From positions 496,001 through 560,000 of the forward strand of contig NZ_WIXK01000001.1 in assembly GCF_009617595.1 (NCBI RefSeq): a DNA stretch of 64,000 bases, given 5' to 3'. The position numbers and the translations under genes are program-made. The DNA comes from Tritonibacter aquimaris (GTDB taxonomy: Bacteria > Pseudomonadota > Alphaproteobacteria > Rhodobacterales > Rhodobacteraceae). Below are positions 1 to 7,998 of this stretch, one piece after another; the stretch's first letter is position 1; each line of letters starts with the position of its first letter. Under the pieces are notes generated by a model. That model was not told the origin of the DNA. It worked only from the letters and a program-made list of their open reading frames with translations, and did no database searches.

Positions 1-479
1 TCCTTGGCCTCAACAATGCGGGAGCCAAAATGGCGACCGCCTTTTGCGCCCCGCACCTGCAACAGCAGCTGGGCGCTTTCAATTGTGCTGAAATCTGCGC
101 TCAGCTTTGCGGCAACCACTGCAGTACCTGCGCCGCCTTTTGTAGCGCGCGAAAGCGTCAGCAGGATTTCGCGCTGCGTGGCAAAATCGCGGGGCACCAA
201 GATATCCAGCAGCCCGCCCTGCCCGACCTCGGCCACTTTGGGCACGCCCTTGATTTTGGAAAGCTTCTGATCCTTCAGGTGATACAGGCGACCGCCCCGG
301 TCAGTGATCAGCACGCTTTGATCTGGCAGAAAGTCAAACCCCCAGGGCACATCCAACCCTTCAGCCATTTTTGTCAGCTCGACCGGCCCGGCACTGGTTT
401 GCAGCGTTTCGGCACCGGCCAAGGTCGCAAATCCTGCCAAAGCAGCAGCAAATATGGATCCGTAAACTCTGCGAAACAT
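1..479 (-). CDS. PQQ-dependent sugar dehydrogenase, N-terminal part (runs off the window)
   Basis: Reading leftward from an ATG at 479, the frame stays open to the window edge for about 159 codons. The first 23 or so residues form a signal peptide (MFRR, then an alanine-rich core ending AGA), so the protein is probably periplasmic. The mature start (VPWGFDFLPD, LITDRGGRLY, VGQGGLLDILVPRDF) is typical of the soluble aldose/glucose-sorbosone dehydrogenase family (YliI type), six-bladed propellers that oxidise sugars with bound PQQ. The catalytic and PQQ-contacting part lies outside the window, so substrate and activity cannot be judged. It lies in the same direction as the gene to its right, 77 bases away. 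Confidence 0.8.
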   Translation of the reverse strand, partial: MFRRVYGSIFAAALAGFATLAGAETLQTSAGPVELTKMAEGLDVPWGFDFLPDQSVLITDRGGRLYHLKDQKLSKIKGVPKVAEVGQGGLLDILVPRDFATQREILLTLSRATKGGAGTAVVAAKLSADFSTIESAQLLLQVRGAKGGRHFGSRIVEAK

Positions 480-556
480 GGCGTGCCTCCGTTGGTTTGG
501 CATCACTATAGCCCGCCGAGAGCGCCCGGCGAGCCCGGCAAAAGATCACATATCTG

Positions 557-2098
557 TCAGCGCCCTTTGAACAAGCCGCCCAGAATGCCGCGCACAATGC
601 GACGACCGGTGGTGCCTTTGAGCTCTTTGATCACCGCATCTGACATTGCTGAGGCAAAGGTATCTTTCTTGCGATAGCTGCGCGCGCTGGACCGACCAAC
701 CCGGCTGCCTGAAAACCTGCGCGCGGCGCTGAACTCGCGCTCCATCGGTGGGGCCTCTTCGGCGACCTTTTCCGCTTTTGCGGCTTCTGCCGCGGCCGTA
801 TCCGCGCGTGCCTTGAGGATTTCATAGGCGGATTTACGATCCACCGCCTGATTGTATTTCAACCCCAAGGCCGAAGATGACAGGATCGCCTCACGGTCGG
901 CATCAGCAAGCGGGCCAAGTTGTGAACTTGGCGGGCGGATCAAGGTGCGCTCTACAACGCCAGGCACACCTTTTTTCTGCAAAAACGAGGTCACGGCCTC
1001 ACCCACGCCAACCTCGCGAATGGCGTCCTCGGTCGAAAACGCGGGGTTGTCGCGATAGGTTTCTGCCGCCAGTTTTAGGTTGCGACGATCCCGCGCGGTA
1101 AAGGCGCGCAGCGCGTGCTGGATACGATTGCCAAGCTGGCCAAGGATATCTTCGGGCACGTCAGCGGGCGATTGGGTGATGAAATAGACACCAACCCCTT
1201 TTGAACGGATCAGGCGTGCAACCTGTTCAACCTTATCGATCAAAACCTTAGGCGCGTCATCAAACAGCAGATGCGCCTCATCGAAAAAGAACACAAGGCG
1301 CGGTTTTTCGGGGTCGCCCACCTCAGGCAGTTCTTCGAACAGCTCGCTCAACAGCCACAAAAGAAAGGTTGAGTAGAGCCGCGGTGACGACATCAGCTGA
1401 TCGGCGGCCAAAATATTGACCATGCCGCGCCCATCGGTGGATTGGCGCATGAGATCCGAGAGCTCCAGCGCAGGTTCGCCAAAGAACGCATTGCCGCCCT
1501 GGTTTTCCAGCACCAGCAAACGGCGCTGAATGGCTCCGATTGAAGCGGTGGAAACATTGCCATAGCGCAGAGAGAGTTCCTTGCGATTTTCGCCCACCCA
1601 GACCAGCAGCGCCTGCAGGTCTTTTAGATCCAACAGTGGCAGACCGTCTTCGTCGGCCAGACGGAACGCAATGTTCAGGATCCCTTCTTGGGTTTCGCTG
1701 AGTTCAAGCAGCCGTGACAACAGCAAAGGCCCCATTTCGGCCACGGTTGTGCGCACGGGATGGCCCTGTTTTCCAAAGAGATCCCAAAATGTGACGGGTA
1801 CATTTTGATAGCCATACCCTTCAAATCCGATCTGGCGCGCGCGCGATTGAAACGCTTCGTGCAGCTTATGTTCCGCGCTGCCCGCTTTGGCGAGGCCAGA
1901 GAGGTCGCCTTTGATGTCGGTCAGAATCACAGGCACCCCACGCGCCGAGAAACTTTCAGCCAAGATTTGCAACGTTACAGTTTTACCTGTTCCTGTTGCA
2001 CCTGCGATCAGTCCGTGACGGTTAGCATACTTACAGTCAAGGAATTGTTTTACCTGATAGTTTTCACCACCGCCGCCGATAAAAACAGGATTTGTCAT
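557..2098 (-). CDS. HerA/YjgR-like P-loop ATPase (DUF853)
   Basis: A 513-residue protein. The ATG at 2098 is chosen because GGAGA stands just before it and the protein then begins MTNPVFIGGGGENYQV, a usual start for this family; the longer in-frame extension would include leader RNA. Walker A is GATGTGKTVT near residue 35, and Walker B-like FFFDEAHLLF lies further on with RNRIQHALRAFTARD. YjgR/DUF853 proteins are hexameric HerA-type ATPases of uncertain role, sometimes suggested to translocate DNA. The C-terminus is alanine/glutamate-rich and then basic (RRFSGSRVGRSSARSYRKK). It stands alone, with no NurA-type nuclease beside it, so it is unlikely to be an end-resection pair. Confidence 0.85.
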   Translation of the reverse strand: MTNPVFIGGGGENYQVKQFLDCKYANRHGLIAGATGTGKTVTLQILAESFSARGVPVILTDIKGDLSGLAKAGSAEHKLHEAFQSRARQIGFEGYGYQNVPVTFWDLFGKQGHPVRTTVAEMGPLLLSRLLELSETQEGILNIAFRLADEDGLPLLDLKDLQALLVWVGENRKELSLRYGNVSTASIGAIQRRLLVLENQGGNAFFGEPALELSDLMRQSTDGRGMVNILAADQLMSSPRLYSTFLLWLLSELFEELPEVGDPEKPRLVFFFDEAHLLFDDAPKVLIDKVEQVARLIRSKGVGVYFITQSPADVPEDILGQLGNRIQHALRAFTARDRRNLKLAAETYRDNPAFSTEDAIREVGVGEAVTSFLQKKGVPGVVERTLIRPPSSQLGPLADADREAILSSSALGLKYNQAVDRKSAYEILKARADTAAAEAAKAEKVAEEAPPMEREFSAARRFSGSRVGRSSARSYRKKDTFASAMSDAVIKELKGTTGRRIVRGILGGLFKGR

Positions 2099-2170
2099 GG
2101 GGTCTCCATAAGTGGAATTGCATTCAATTTGGCAACCGATGGTTAACGAATACAGCGTATGGTAGAAACT

Positions 2171-2251
2171 GACCAACGGAACATATGCGGATGTATCGGT
2201 GGTCATTTCCTCCCTGTCAGACTGGCCGTGCTTCGCGCACGGCCTTTTTTT
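2171..2251 (+). ncRNA. Candidate small RNA A (hairpin, CCUCCC linker, terminator)
   Basis: Between the leftward ATPase gene and the rightward IalB-like gene, the + strand holds an ordered RNA-like layout. A stem (2171-2178 with 2197-2204, one mismatch, plus an inner ACAT/ATGT stem) is followed by a short unpaired stretch with TTTCCTCCC and then a strong terminator hairpin. No + strand gene lies upstream that would need this terminator. Exposed CCUCCC can pair with ribosome binding sites, as in the CCUCCUCCC-motif sRNAs known in Rhodobacter. No convincing promoter was found, so the 5' end is a guess. It could instead be part of the ATPase gene's upstream region. Confidence 0.45.
2224..2251 (+). 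terminator. Rho-independent terminator of candidate sRNA A
   Basis: Perfect 8-bp stem GGCCGTGC/GCACGGCC with a 5-base loop, followed by seven T on the + strand only. Confidence 0.8.
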
Positions 2252-2376
2252 GCGCATCCTCATCAGTCGTTTTGGTCATGTAACGGTGCAAAAGCGACAT
2301 TGTCAGCAGGAATACGCGAATTTACCCATGTTTGAGGGCCATTTAGGGAAAAGTGTCATTTTTTCGTCATTGGCTG

Positions 2377-2405
2377 TTGACCGATGTGCCCCCCTTACGT
2401 AACCT
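2377..2405 (+). promoter_or_regulatory. Sigma-70 promoter for candidate sRNA B
   Basis: TTGACC (2377-2382), a 17-base spacer, then TAACCT (2400-2405). The -35 box is near consensus and the spacing is ideal. A start near 2412 gives a transcript of about 67 bases ending at the terminator at 2478. Confidence 0.6.
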
Positions 2406-2411
2406 TCCTCT

Positions 2412-2478
2412 CAAATAACTAAGTCGGCCAGTCCGATGGGGAGAAATATCGAAAAGGAAACCTTCGGGTTTCCTTTTT
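2412..2478 (+). ncRNA. Candidate small RNA B
   Basis: A short interval bounded by a good promoter and a strong terminator, with no reading frame of note. It contains a small hairpin (TCGG, 5-base loop, CCGA), an unpaired purine stretch GGGGAGAAATA, and then the terminator stem. The compact promoter-hairpin-terminator layout is what small RNA genes look like. I recognise no named family. It could also be a prematurely terminated leader. Confidence 0.45.
2453..2478 (+). terminator. Terminator with UUCG tetraloop
   Basis: A perfect 10-bp stem (2453-2462 with 2467-2476) closed by TTCG; the right arm runs into five T. Four A on the left side allow weak function on the other strand. Confidence 0.8.
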
Positions 2479-2630
2479 GACTCTGTATGTTTCGGCAGTT
2501 TTCCGTGATCGTTTTACATCACCACGTCACCGGTAAAAGACCGCTGCTTTTGTCGATATTTCGCTGACACCTCGCACTTGCCGTGTTAGAGAACGTGTTG
2601 CAAAGACCTTCATAAATCCAAGAGGCATTC

Positions 2631-3296
2631 ATGTTTAAGTCGCTGACGCCAATCACTTTTGCTGTCGCTATGGCACTGACCACTTCTGTCGCAGCCCAGG
2701 ATGCGGAAACGCAAACACCTGATGCAACCGCAGGAGAGGCACCGGCCGCTCAACCCGAACAGCAAGGTCAATCCGAGCAGGGCGCAGGCTCCAACGGTCC
2801 TGCACTTGATCTGGGCCAAGAAGTCCAAAACGGCCCGCGCCTTGGTGAGCGCTATTCCAAGGAAAAGCACGGCGATTGGGATCTGGCCTGTGTAAAAACC
2901 GAAGCCGAACAGGACCCCTGCTCGCTGTTGCAGATTGTGCTCGACAGCAATGGCAACCCGTTGGCGGAAATTTCCATGTTCCGCATCGAAAGCGCAAACA
3001 GCCCGGCCGTTGCTGGTGCTACGGTGATTGTGCCGCTTGAAACCCTGTTGACCGCAGGTCTGACCATTGCAATCGATGGTGCTCCGGCTAAACGCTATGG
3101 GTTCTCTTTCTGTAACTCACTTGGCTGCGTTGCCCAAATCGGCCTGACCCAAGAAGATATTGACGCCTATAAGCGTGGCAATGCTGCGGTTATGTCGCTG
3201 CGTCCGGCGCAGGCCCCTGATCAGGTGATCGATATGAATGTATCGCTGAGCGGCTTTACCGCAGGCTACAAAGTTGTGGACCTGGTAAAGCAGTAA
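2631..3296 (+). CDS. Invasion-associated locus B (IalB) family exported protein
   Basis: A 221-residue protein with a signal peptide (MFKSLTPITFAVAMAL..., cleavage after SVAAQ). A linker rich in Q, E, P and A (about residues 24-65) leads into the IalB-type domain: HGDWDLACVK, DPCSLLQIVLD, then GFSFCNSLGCVAQIGL. The paired cysteines probably form disulfides in the periplasm. IalB proteins were named from Bartonella, but in free-living alphaproteobacteria they are common periplasmic proteins of unknown role. The start has AGAGG a few bases upstream. The gene is monocistronic and ends at a hairpin shared with the convergent ketoacyl synthase gene. Confidence 0.85.
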   Translation: MFKSLTPITFAVAMALTTSVAAQDAETQTPDATAGEAPAAQPEQQGQSEQGAGSNGPALDLGQEVQNGPRLGERYSKEKHGDWDLACVKTEAEQDPCSLLQIVLDSNGNPLAEISMFRIESANSPAVAGATVIVPLETLLTAGLTIAIDGAPAKRYGFSFCNSLGCVAQIGLTQEDIDAYKRGNAAVMSLRPAQAPDQVIDMNVSLSGFTAGYKVVDLVKQ

Positions 3297-3315
3297 GCGC
3301 TTCTTTCTGAATAAT

Positions 3316-3353
3316 AAAAAGGCCGCACGAACATAGGTTCACGCGGCCTTTTT
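3316..3353. terminator. Bidirectional terminator between ialB-like and fabF-like genes
   Basis: Stem built from AAAAAGGCCGC and GCGGCCTTTTT. A-tract on one side and T-tract on the other, so it can end both convergent genes. Confidence 0.85.
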
Positions 3354-3369
3354 GTTGTGATTTCCGATG

Positions 3370-4578
3370 TTAAACGGCGCGCAGTGCCAGCACTGCGTTC
3401 AGGCCACCAAAGGCAAAAGCGTTGCTCAGCACCACATTGACCTTGGCATCGCGCGCTTCATTGGGCACCACGTCCAAAGCACATTCGGGATCGTGCTCTT
3501 CATATCCAATTGTGGGGGCAATAACGCCGTCGCGCAGCGCCATGATACAGGCCAAAAGCTCAACCCCGCCGGTGCCGCCAATCAAATGACCGTGCATCGA
3601 CTTTGTTGATGAAATCATCAGATTGTCGGCATGCGGACCAAAGACATCGGCAACGGCAGCGCATTCGGTTTTGTCGTTTGCAGCGGTTCCGGTGCCATGG
3701 GCGTTGATATAGCCCACGTCAGATGGGTCAACGCGGGCATCTTTCAGCGCCCCGGAAATTGCACGTGCAGCACCTTGTTTGCTTGGCATCACGATATCGG
3801 CAGCATCCGATGACATTGCACTGCCGATAACCTCGCAGAGGATTTCAGCTCCGCGTGCCTTGGCGTGTTCATATTCTTCAAACACAAACACCCCAGCGCC
3901 TTCGCCCTGTACCATGCCATTGCGGTTGGCGCTAAAGGGGCGGCAGGCGTCTTTTGACATCACCCGCAGACCTTCCCAGGCCTTTACCCCACCAAAGCAG
4001 AGCATGGATTCGGATCCACCCGTGACCATTGCGGGTGCCATGCCGGAACGGACCATCTGAAACGCCTGTGACATGGCGTGGTTTGACGACGCGCAGGCAG
4101 TGGAAACCGTAAAGCTCGGTCCTTTGAGGTTATACTCAATCGAGACATGGCTTGCGGCGGCATTGTTCATCAGCTTGGGCACAACAAACGGGTGCACGCG
4201 GTTTTTACCGTCCTCATAGACTGATCGGTAATTGGCATCCCAGGTGGATACGCCTCCGCCCGCGGTTCCCAGAACCACACCGGAACGTGCAGCAAGATCG
4301 CCGGTAAATTCCAGCCCGGATTGGGTGATGGCTTCTTTGGTGGCGATCAAAGTGAACTGGGTAAAGCGATCATAAAGCGCCATTTGCTGGCGGTTGAAGC
4401 GGCCTTCGGCCTCAAAGCCGCGTACCTGGCCGCCAATTTTGATCGACAGGCGATCCACATCCTGAAAGTCCAGCTGACCAATGCCACACCGGCCTTCGCG
4501 CATGGCGTCCAGCGTGTCGGGCACCGAATGGCCCAGTGCATTGATTGTTCCGGCCCCGGTAATAACTACGCGTTTCAT
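3370..4578 (-). CDS. Beta-ketoacyl-ACP synthase II-type enzyme
   Basis: A 402-residue condensing enzyme. The Cys-His-His set is visible: nucleophile in VSTACASSNHA, histidines in NAHGTGTAAND and MHGHLIGGTGG. FabF-type enzymes extend acyl-ACP with malonyl-ACP. The gene lies 18 bases after a dedicated acyl carrier protein gene and downstream of lpxD, so it more likely elongates a special acyl chain for lipid A than serves bulk fatty acid synthesis. That role is inferred from position. The main fabF is expected elsewhere next to the housekeeping acpP, so no symbol is given. It ends at the hairpin at 3316-3353. Confidence 0.88.
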   Translation of the reverse strand: MKRVVITGAGTINALGHSVPDTLDAMREGRCGIGQLDFQDVDRLSIKIGGQVRGFEAEGRFNRQQMALYDRFTQFTLIATKEAITQSGLEFTGDLAARSGVVLGTAGGGVSTWDANYRSVYEDGKNRVHPFVVPKLMNNAAASHVSIEYNLKGPSFTVSTACASSNHAMSQAFQMVRSGMAPAMVTGGSESMLCFGGVKAWEGLRVMSKDACRPFSANRNGMVQGEGAGVFVFEEYEHAKARGAEILCEVIGSAMSSDAADIVMPSKQGAARAISGALKDARVDPSDVGYINAHGTGTAANDKTECAAVADVFGPHADNLMISSTKSMHGHLIGGTGGVELLACIMALRDGVIAPTIGYEEHDPECALDVVPNEARDAKVNVVLSNAFAFGGLNAVLALRAV

Positions 4579-4596
4579 ACTATTGATCTAAATAAC

Positions 4597-4851
4597 TTAT
4601 TTTTCAGCGATGAGTTTTTCAATGCCCGCGACAATAGCGGCAACATTGGAGATATCAAAATCGCTTTGTTCTGGTTCATTCGCATTGAACGGCACAGAGA
4701 TGTCAAAAGCTTCCTCAATCGCGAAGATGCTTTCAACCAACCCAAGGCTGTCGATGCCCAGATCTTCGAGTGTGCTGTCAAGCTTCACATCGGACGGCTC
4801 AAGTACTGCCTGTTCGGCAATGATTTCGATGACCTTATCTTGAGTGCTCAT
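4597..4851 (-). CDS. Acyl carrier protein
   Basis: An 84-residue acidic protein with the phosphopantetheine site GIDSLGLVE (Ser near residue 35), within the usual ACP size. It is clearly not the near-invariant housekeeping AcpP, whose site reads LGADSLD. Its position between lpxD and a ketoacyl synthase, all on the same strand, suggests a specialised carrier, comparable in idea to AcpXL of rhizobia, which carries long acyl chains to lipid A. It is much shorter than a fusion protein and has no extra domain. Confidence 0.9.
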   Translation of the reverse strand: MSTQDKVIEIIAEQAVLEPSDVKLDSTLEDLGIDSLGLVESIFAIEEAFDISVPFNANEPEQSDFDISNVAAIVAGIEKLIAEK

Positions 4852-4899
4852 TGCGCCTCTCCAATCCTTGGTGCTTGAGGTGATGTAGCGGCAGATTGC

Positions 4900-5973
4900 C
4901 TATTTGAAAACAGCCTTTTTCAGCGCATCGATATCGCGCATCAGCCGTGGCAGTCGCCGTTGTGCCTTATACATCTCCGTATGTGTCTCCATTTTGACAG
5001 CCGGGTAGCCTAGGATCACCCGACCAGCCGGAACATTGGACAAAATGATCGAGCTGCCACCAGCAATCACCCCGTCGCCGATAAAGATATTGTCACTGAC
5101 GCCAACTTTACCACCCAGCACCACGTTATTTCCGATCTCAACTGAACCGGAAACGCCAGCCTGACCACACAGCAGGCAGTCACGCCCGACGCGGGTGTTG
5201 TGGCCGATATGAACCTGATTATCGAGCTTGGAACCGTCGCCAACCACAGTGTCGCGGATGGTGCCATTGTCGATGGTAACATTTGAGCCAAGCTCCACAT
5301 TGTCACCAATGGTGACAGCCCCGAGCGAATGGATGCGTTCCCAGGCCTGTGCTTTGACGTCGCCCTGATCACCAAGGGTTTCACGCGCCTTTTCAACACC
5401 GGATACTTCGGGGGTCACATAAGAAAAGCCGTCGCCGCCAACCCGCGCTCCGGGCTGGGCGCGGAAGTTTACGCCAATGGTGGTGCGTGCGCCGATGGTT
5501 ACCGCTTCGCGCAGCGCTGCGCCCGCGCCCATGGTGACGTCTGCGCCAATAAAACACTGCGGCCCAATACAAGAGCCTGCGCCGATCTTTGCGCGTGGTC
5601 CAACCACCGCCAGCGGGCCAACATTTACATCATCCGCAAGCTCGGCAGAGGGATCGATCACCGCACTTGGGTGGATGCCTTCGCCAAAATGCTGACCGGG
5701 ATCGAGCTGGGCGGTGACGCCCGCCATAGCCATGCGTGGACGGGTGGCAAAGATCGCAGCCTTCAGGCCAAAGCTTTCCCAATCCGCGCCGTCCCACAGG
5801 ATGGCTGCTTCGGCCGCGCCCGCCTCAAGTTTGTCGGCGTATTTAGGATCCATTGCCATGGCAAGCTGGCCTGCCCCCGCATCCTGAGGTTCGGCCGCGC
5901 CGGTGATGGTCAGGTCAAGATCTCCGGCAGCTTGCGCTCCCAGGGCCTCAGCAATCTCGCGAACAGTGAACAT
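4900..5973 (-). CDS. lpxD: UDP-3-O-(3-hydroxyacyl)glucosamine N-acyltransferase
   Basis: A 357-residue protein. The start at 5973 (MFTVREIAEALGAQ) has a GGAAGAGG ribosome site; a longer in-frame extension would overlap the upstream gene. The N-terminal domain binds UDP-sugar (about residues 1-100). A long left-handed beta-helix of hexapeptide repeats follows (IGDNVELGSNVTID, IGNNVVLGGKVGVSD), with the catalytic His in VHIGHNTRVG. The C-terminal helix (EMYKAQRRLPRLMRDI) is the usual trimer and ACP contact. LpxD adds the N-linked hydroxyacyl chain in lipid A synthesis. lpxA and lpxB are not alongside it; its neighbours are the private ACP and ketoacyl synthase. Confidence 0.92.
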   Translation of the reverse strand: MFTVREIAEALGAQAAGDLDLTITGAAEPQDAGAGQLAMAMDPKYADKLEAGAAEAAILWDGADWESFGLKAAIFATRPRMAMAGVTAQLDPGQHFGEGIHPSAVIDPSAELADDVNVGPLAVVGPRAKIGAGSCIGPQCFIGADVTMGAGAALREAVTIGARTTIGVNFRAQPGARVGGDGFSYVTPEVSGVEKARETLGDQGDVKAQAWERIHSLGAVTIGDNVELGSNVTIDNGTIRDTVVGDGSKLDNQVHIGHNTRVGRDCLLCGQAGVSGSVEIGNNVVLGGKVGVSDNIFIGDGVIAGGSSIILSNVPAGRVILGYPAVKMETHTEMYKAQRRLPRLMRDIDALKKAVFK

Positions 5974-6011
5974 CGGGGCCTCTTCCTCAGCAGTTGGATA
6001 GGCCCCGATCT

Positions 6012-7631
6012 TTACCCTTGAACGCTGGGCAGCGCCACCCCTGCCCGTTCCAATGCGGCCCAAACTTTTGCATCACGCCCGTAAACATCACGGCGGAATT
6101 CTGCGGGGCCTTTGTTGGGCACAAATGCGGTGCGATAGATGATGTGTACCGGCACATGTTCTTTCAGGTTGACCTTTGTCTCCTGGCCCGATTTCAGAAT
6201 GCGCTGGAAGAACGCTTCTGGATCTTCGGTCTGCTTGGCCAGCAATGCATACGCAAATTCAAAGGGTTGCGCCAGACGGATGCAGCCGTGGGAATAGGCC
6301 CGCACTTCGCGCGAGAACAGGTGTTTTTGCGGCGTGTCGTGCAGGTAGATATTGTATTTGTTCGGGAACATGAACTTTACCAAACCCAGCGCATTGCTCG
6401 TGCTGGGGGGCTGTTTCATCGCATAAGGGAAGGTTCTTGCCGTGTATTTAGAGAAATCGACTGAGCCGCGTTTCACCACCCGGCCGCGATTGTCTGTGAC
6501 CTGCAGATGCGAAACCGCGTTGGGATTTGCACGCAATTTGGGCAGATATTCCTTGGTGATGATCGAGCGCGGCACATACCAGCTCGGATTGATCACCATA
6601 TGCTCCATAACATCGGAAAATTCAGGCGAACGGCGATCGCTGGTGTTTTTGCCAATAACCGAGCGGGTCTGGAAAGTGATTTCGCCGTTGTCGACAATTG
6701 TCGCGCTGAAATCGGTTTGATTGACCAGAACGTGACGGTTGCCGCGTTCCGGGGCAAGCCAGCGCTCACGCTCCATCGCAACAATGATGGATTTCAGACG
6801 ATCCCGCGCTGCCACATTGATTTCATTGATGGTGCCTTCACCGGCAACGCCATCCTGCTCAAGCCCATGTGCGCCCTGAAATTCAAGAATTGCATTGGCG
6901 AGCGCTGCATCAAATTCCGCCGATGCGCTGCGATCAAGGTAGCCCATGGCGATCAAACGGTTGCGCAGCGCAACAACACCCGCGCCGGTATCTCCGGGTT
7001 CGTATTTGCCTTTTGGAGCTGGTTTCCCCCAGCCACCCTTGGCCACAACCCGCTCCAGCCGGATCTTCTCCCGCATCAGGGCGCGGTACTGTGCAGAGGT
7101 CGGAACCAACTGGCGCATAAAGGCAGCAGGCTGGCTTTGGGACAGTCCTTCCAGCAGCGCGCCGCCATCCAATTTTGTCTTTTTGCGCACCATGCCTTCG
7201 TCAATGCGCGACGGCACCAGAAGGCCGGTTTTCATATCTTGGGCATAGTCGATGAACGCTTTGCTCATCGCGGCCTCAACCCGGCCCAGATCCCGTGTGG
7301 TTTGCACCCCTTTGAGCTGCGCAGTCAGGTTGGCAATAGTGACGGACTGATCCGGAAGCCCATGTGCATTTGCATCTTCAAGCGCGCGAAACAGCGCCTG
7401 GCGGCGCAGGCGTGAAGCATCGTCAGATCCGGTCCACAGGCCGTTGAAATCGTTTTTCCGGTAAAATGACGCAACCGAGGAATTGTCGGACGCGGCTTCA
7501 GCCACCGCTTGTTTGAATGCTGTGACCTGTGCCTGCGCAGATGGGCTTGTGAGCATCAAACCTCCAAGCGCCAGGGCAAAAAGCCCTGCTCTTAGCCAGG
7601 GTGCGCGGGACGACTGATCAACGTTCGGCAT
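6012..7631 (-). CDS. L,D-transpeptidase of the YcbB (LdtD) type
   Basis: A 539-residue exported protein: signal peptide at 1-35 (GLFALALGGLMLTSPSAQA), a helical region, a peptidoglycan-binding domain at about 215-275 (GDTGAGVVALRNRL, LEFQGAHGLEQDGVAG), and a YkuD catalytic domain with the motif YSHGCIRL near residue 450. These enzymes make 3-3 cross-links between diaminopimelate residues, or attach proteins to peptidoglycan. The size and domain order fit the large YcbB class. lpxD follows 38 bases downstream. Divergent across 367 bases is a MepK-like endopeptidase, whose E. coli relative cuts 3-3 cross-links. Confidence 0.9.
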   Translation of the reverse strand: MPNVDQSSRAPWLRAGLFALALGGLMLTSPSAQAQVTAFKQAVAEAASDNSSVASFYRKNDFNGLWTGSDDASRLRRQALFRALEDANAHGLPDQSVTIANLTAQLKGVQTTRDLGRVEAAMSKAFIDYAQDMKTGLLVPSRIDEGMVRKKTKLDGGALLEGLSQSQPAAFMRQLVPTSAQYRALMREKIRLERVVAKGGWGKPAPKGKYEPGDTGAGVVALRNRLIAMGYLDRSASAEFDAALANAILEFQGAHGLEQDGVAGEGTINEINVAARDRLKSIIVAMERERWLAPERGNRHVLVNQTDFSATIVDNGEITFQTRSVIGKNTSDRRSPEFSDVMEHMVINPSWYVPRSIITKEYLPKLRANPNAVSHLQVTDNRGRVVKRGSVDFSKYTARTFPYAMKQPPSTSNALGLVKFMFPNKYNIYLHDTPQKHLFSREVRAYSHGCIRLAQPFEFAYALLAKQTEDPEAFFQRILKSGQETKVNLKEHVPVHIIYRTAFVPNKGPAEFRRDVYGRDAKVWAALERAGVALPSVQG

Positions 7632-7998
7632 TCTCTAGATCCTTGACAAAAAAGGTATGAATCGCGGCAATTCGAAATGGTTAACGACGGTTTTTCGGCA
7701 AAAACCATCTGAGGTCCATTCACATTTTGTAATTTAGGGCGATTAAGTTAGCAGGTGGTGCACCAACACCGCAAGTCCGCATAAACAGTGACTTCTTTAG
7801 GGGGAAATCCTGAGTAACACTCCCCTCCTGCGCAAATTTTCGCCTAAAAATCGGCAGAATGTCCATTCTTGGTAAACAAATCTTGGCAGATTATTCCTAC
7901 TGTGTAATAGATTTCACATCGCTAGGTACTCACAAACGGTCCGTAACATCGGGCCAGAGGCAGGACAATAACTCGCGTACGGGACGGCGCAGTAAACT
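7632..7998. other. Divergent promoter region between the L,D-transpeptidase and MepK-like genes
   Basis: No gene seen. It must hold both promoters. A 10-bp perfect palindrome TGGTGCACCA lies at 7756-7765, roughly midway. No clear named operator was recognised. Confidence 0.5.

Noticed and set aside
7681-7700. CtrA site near TTAACGACGG upstream of the L,D-transpeptidase
   Set aside because: The second half-site at N7 is not TTAA.
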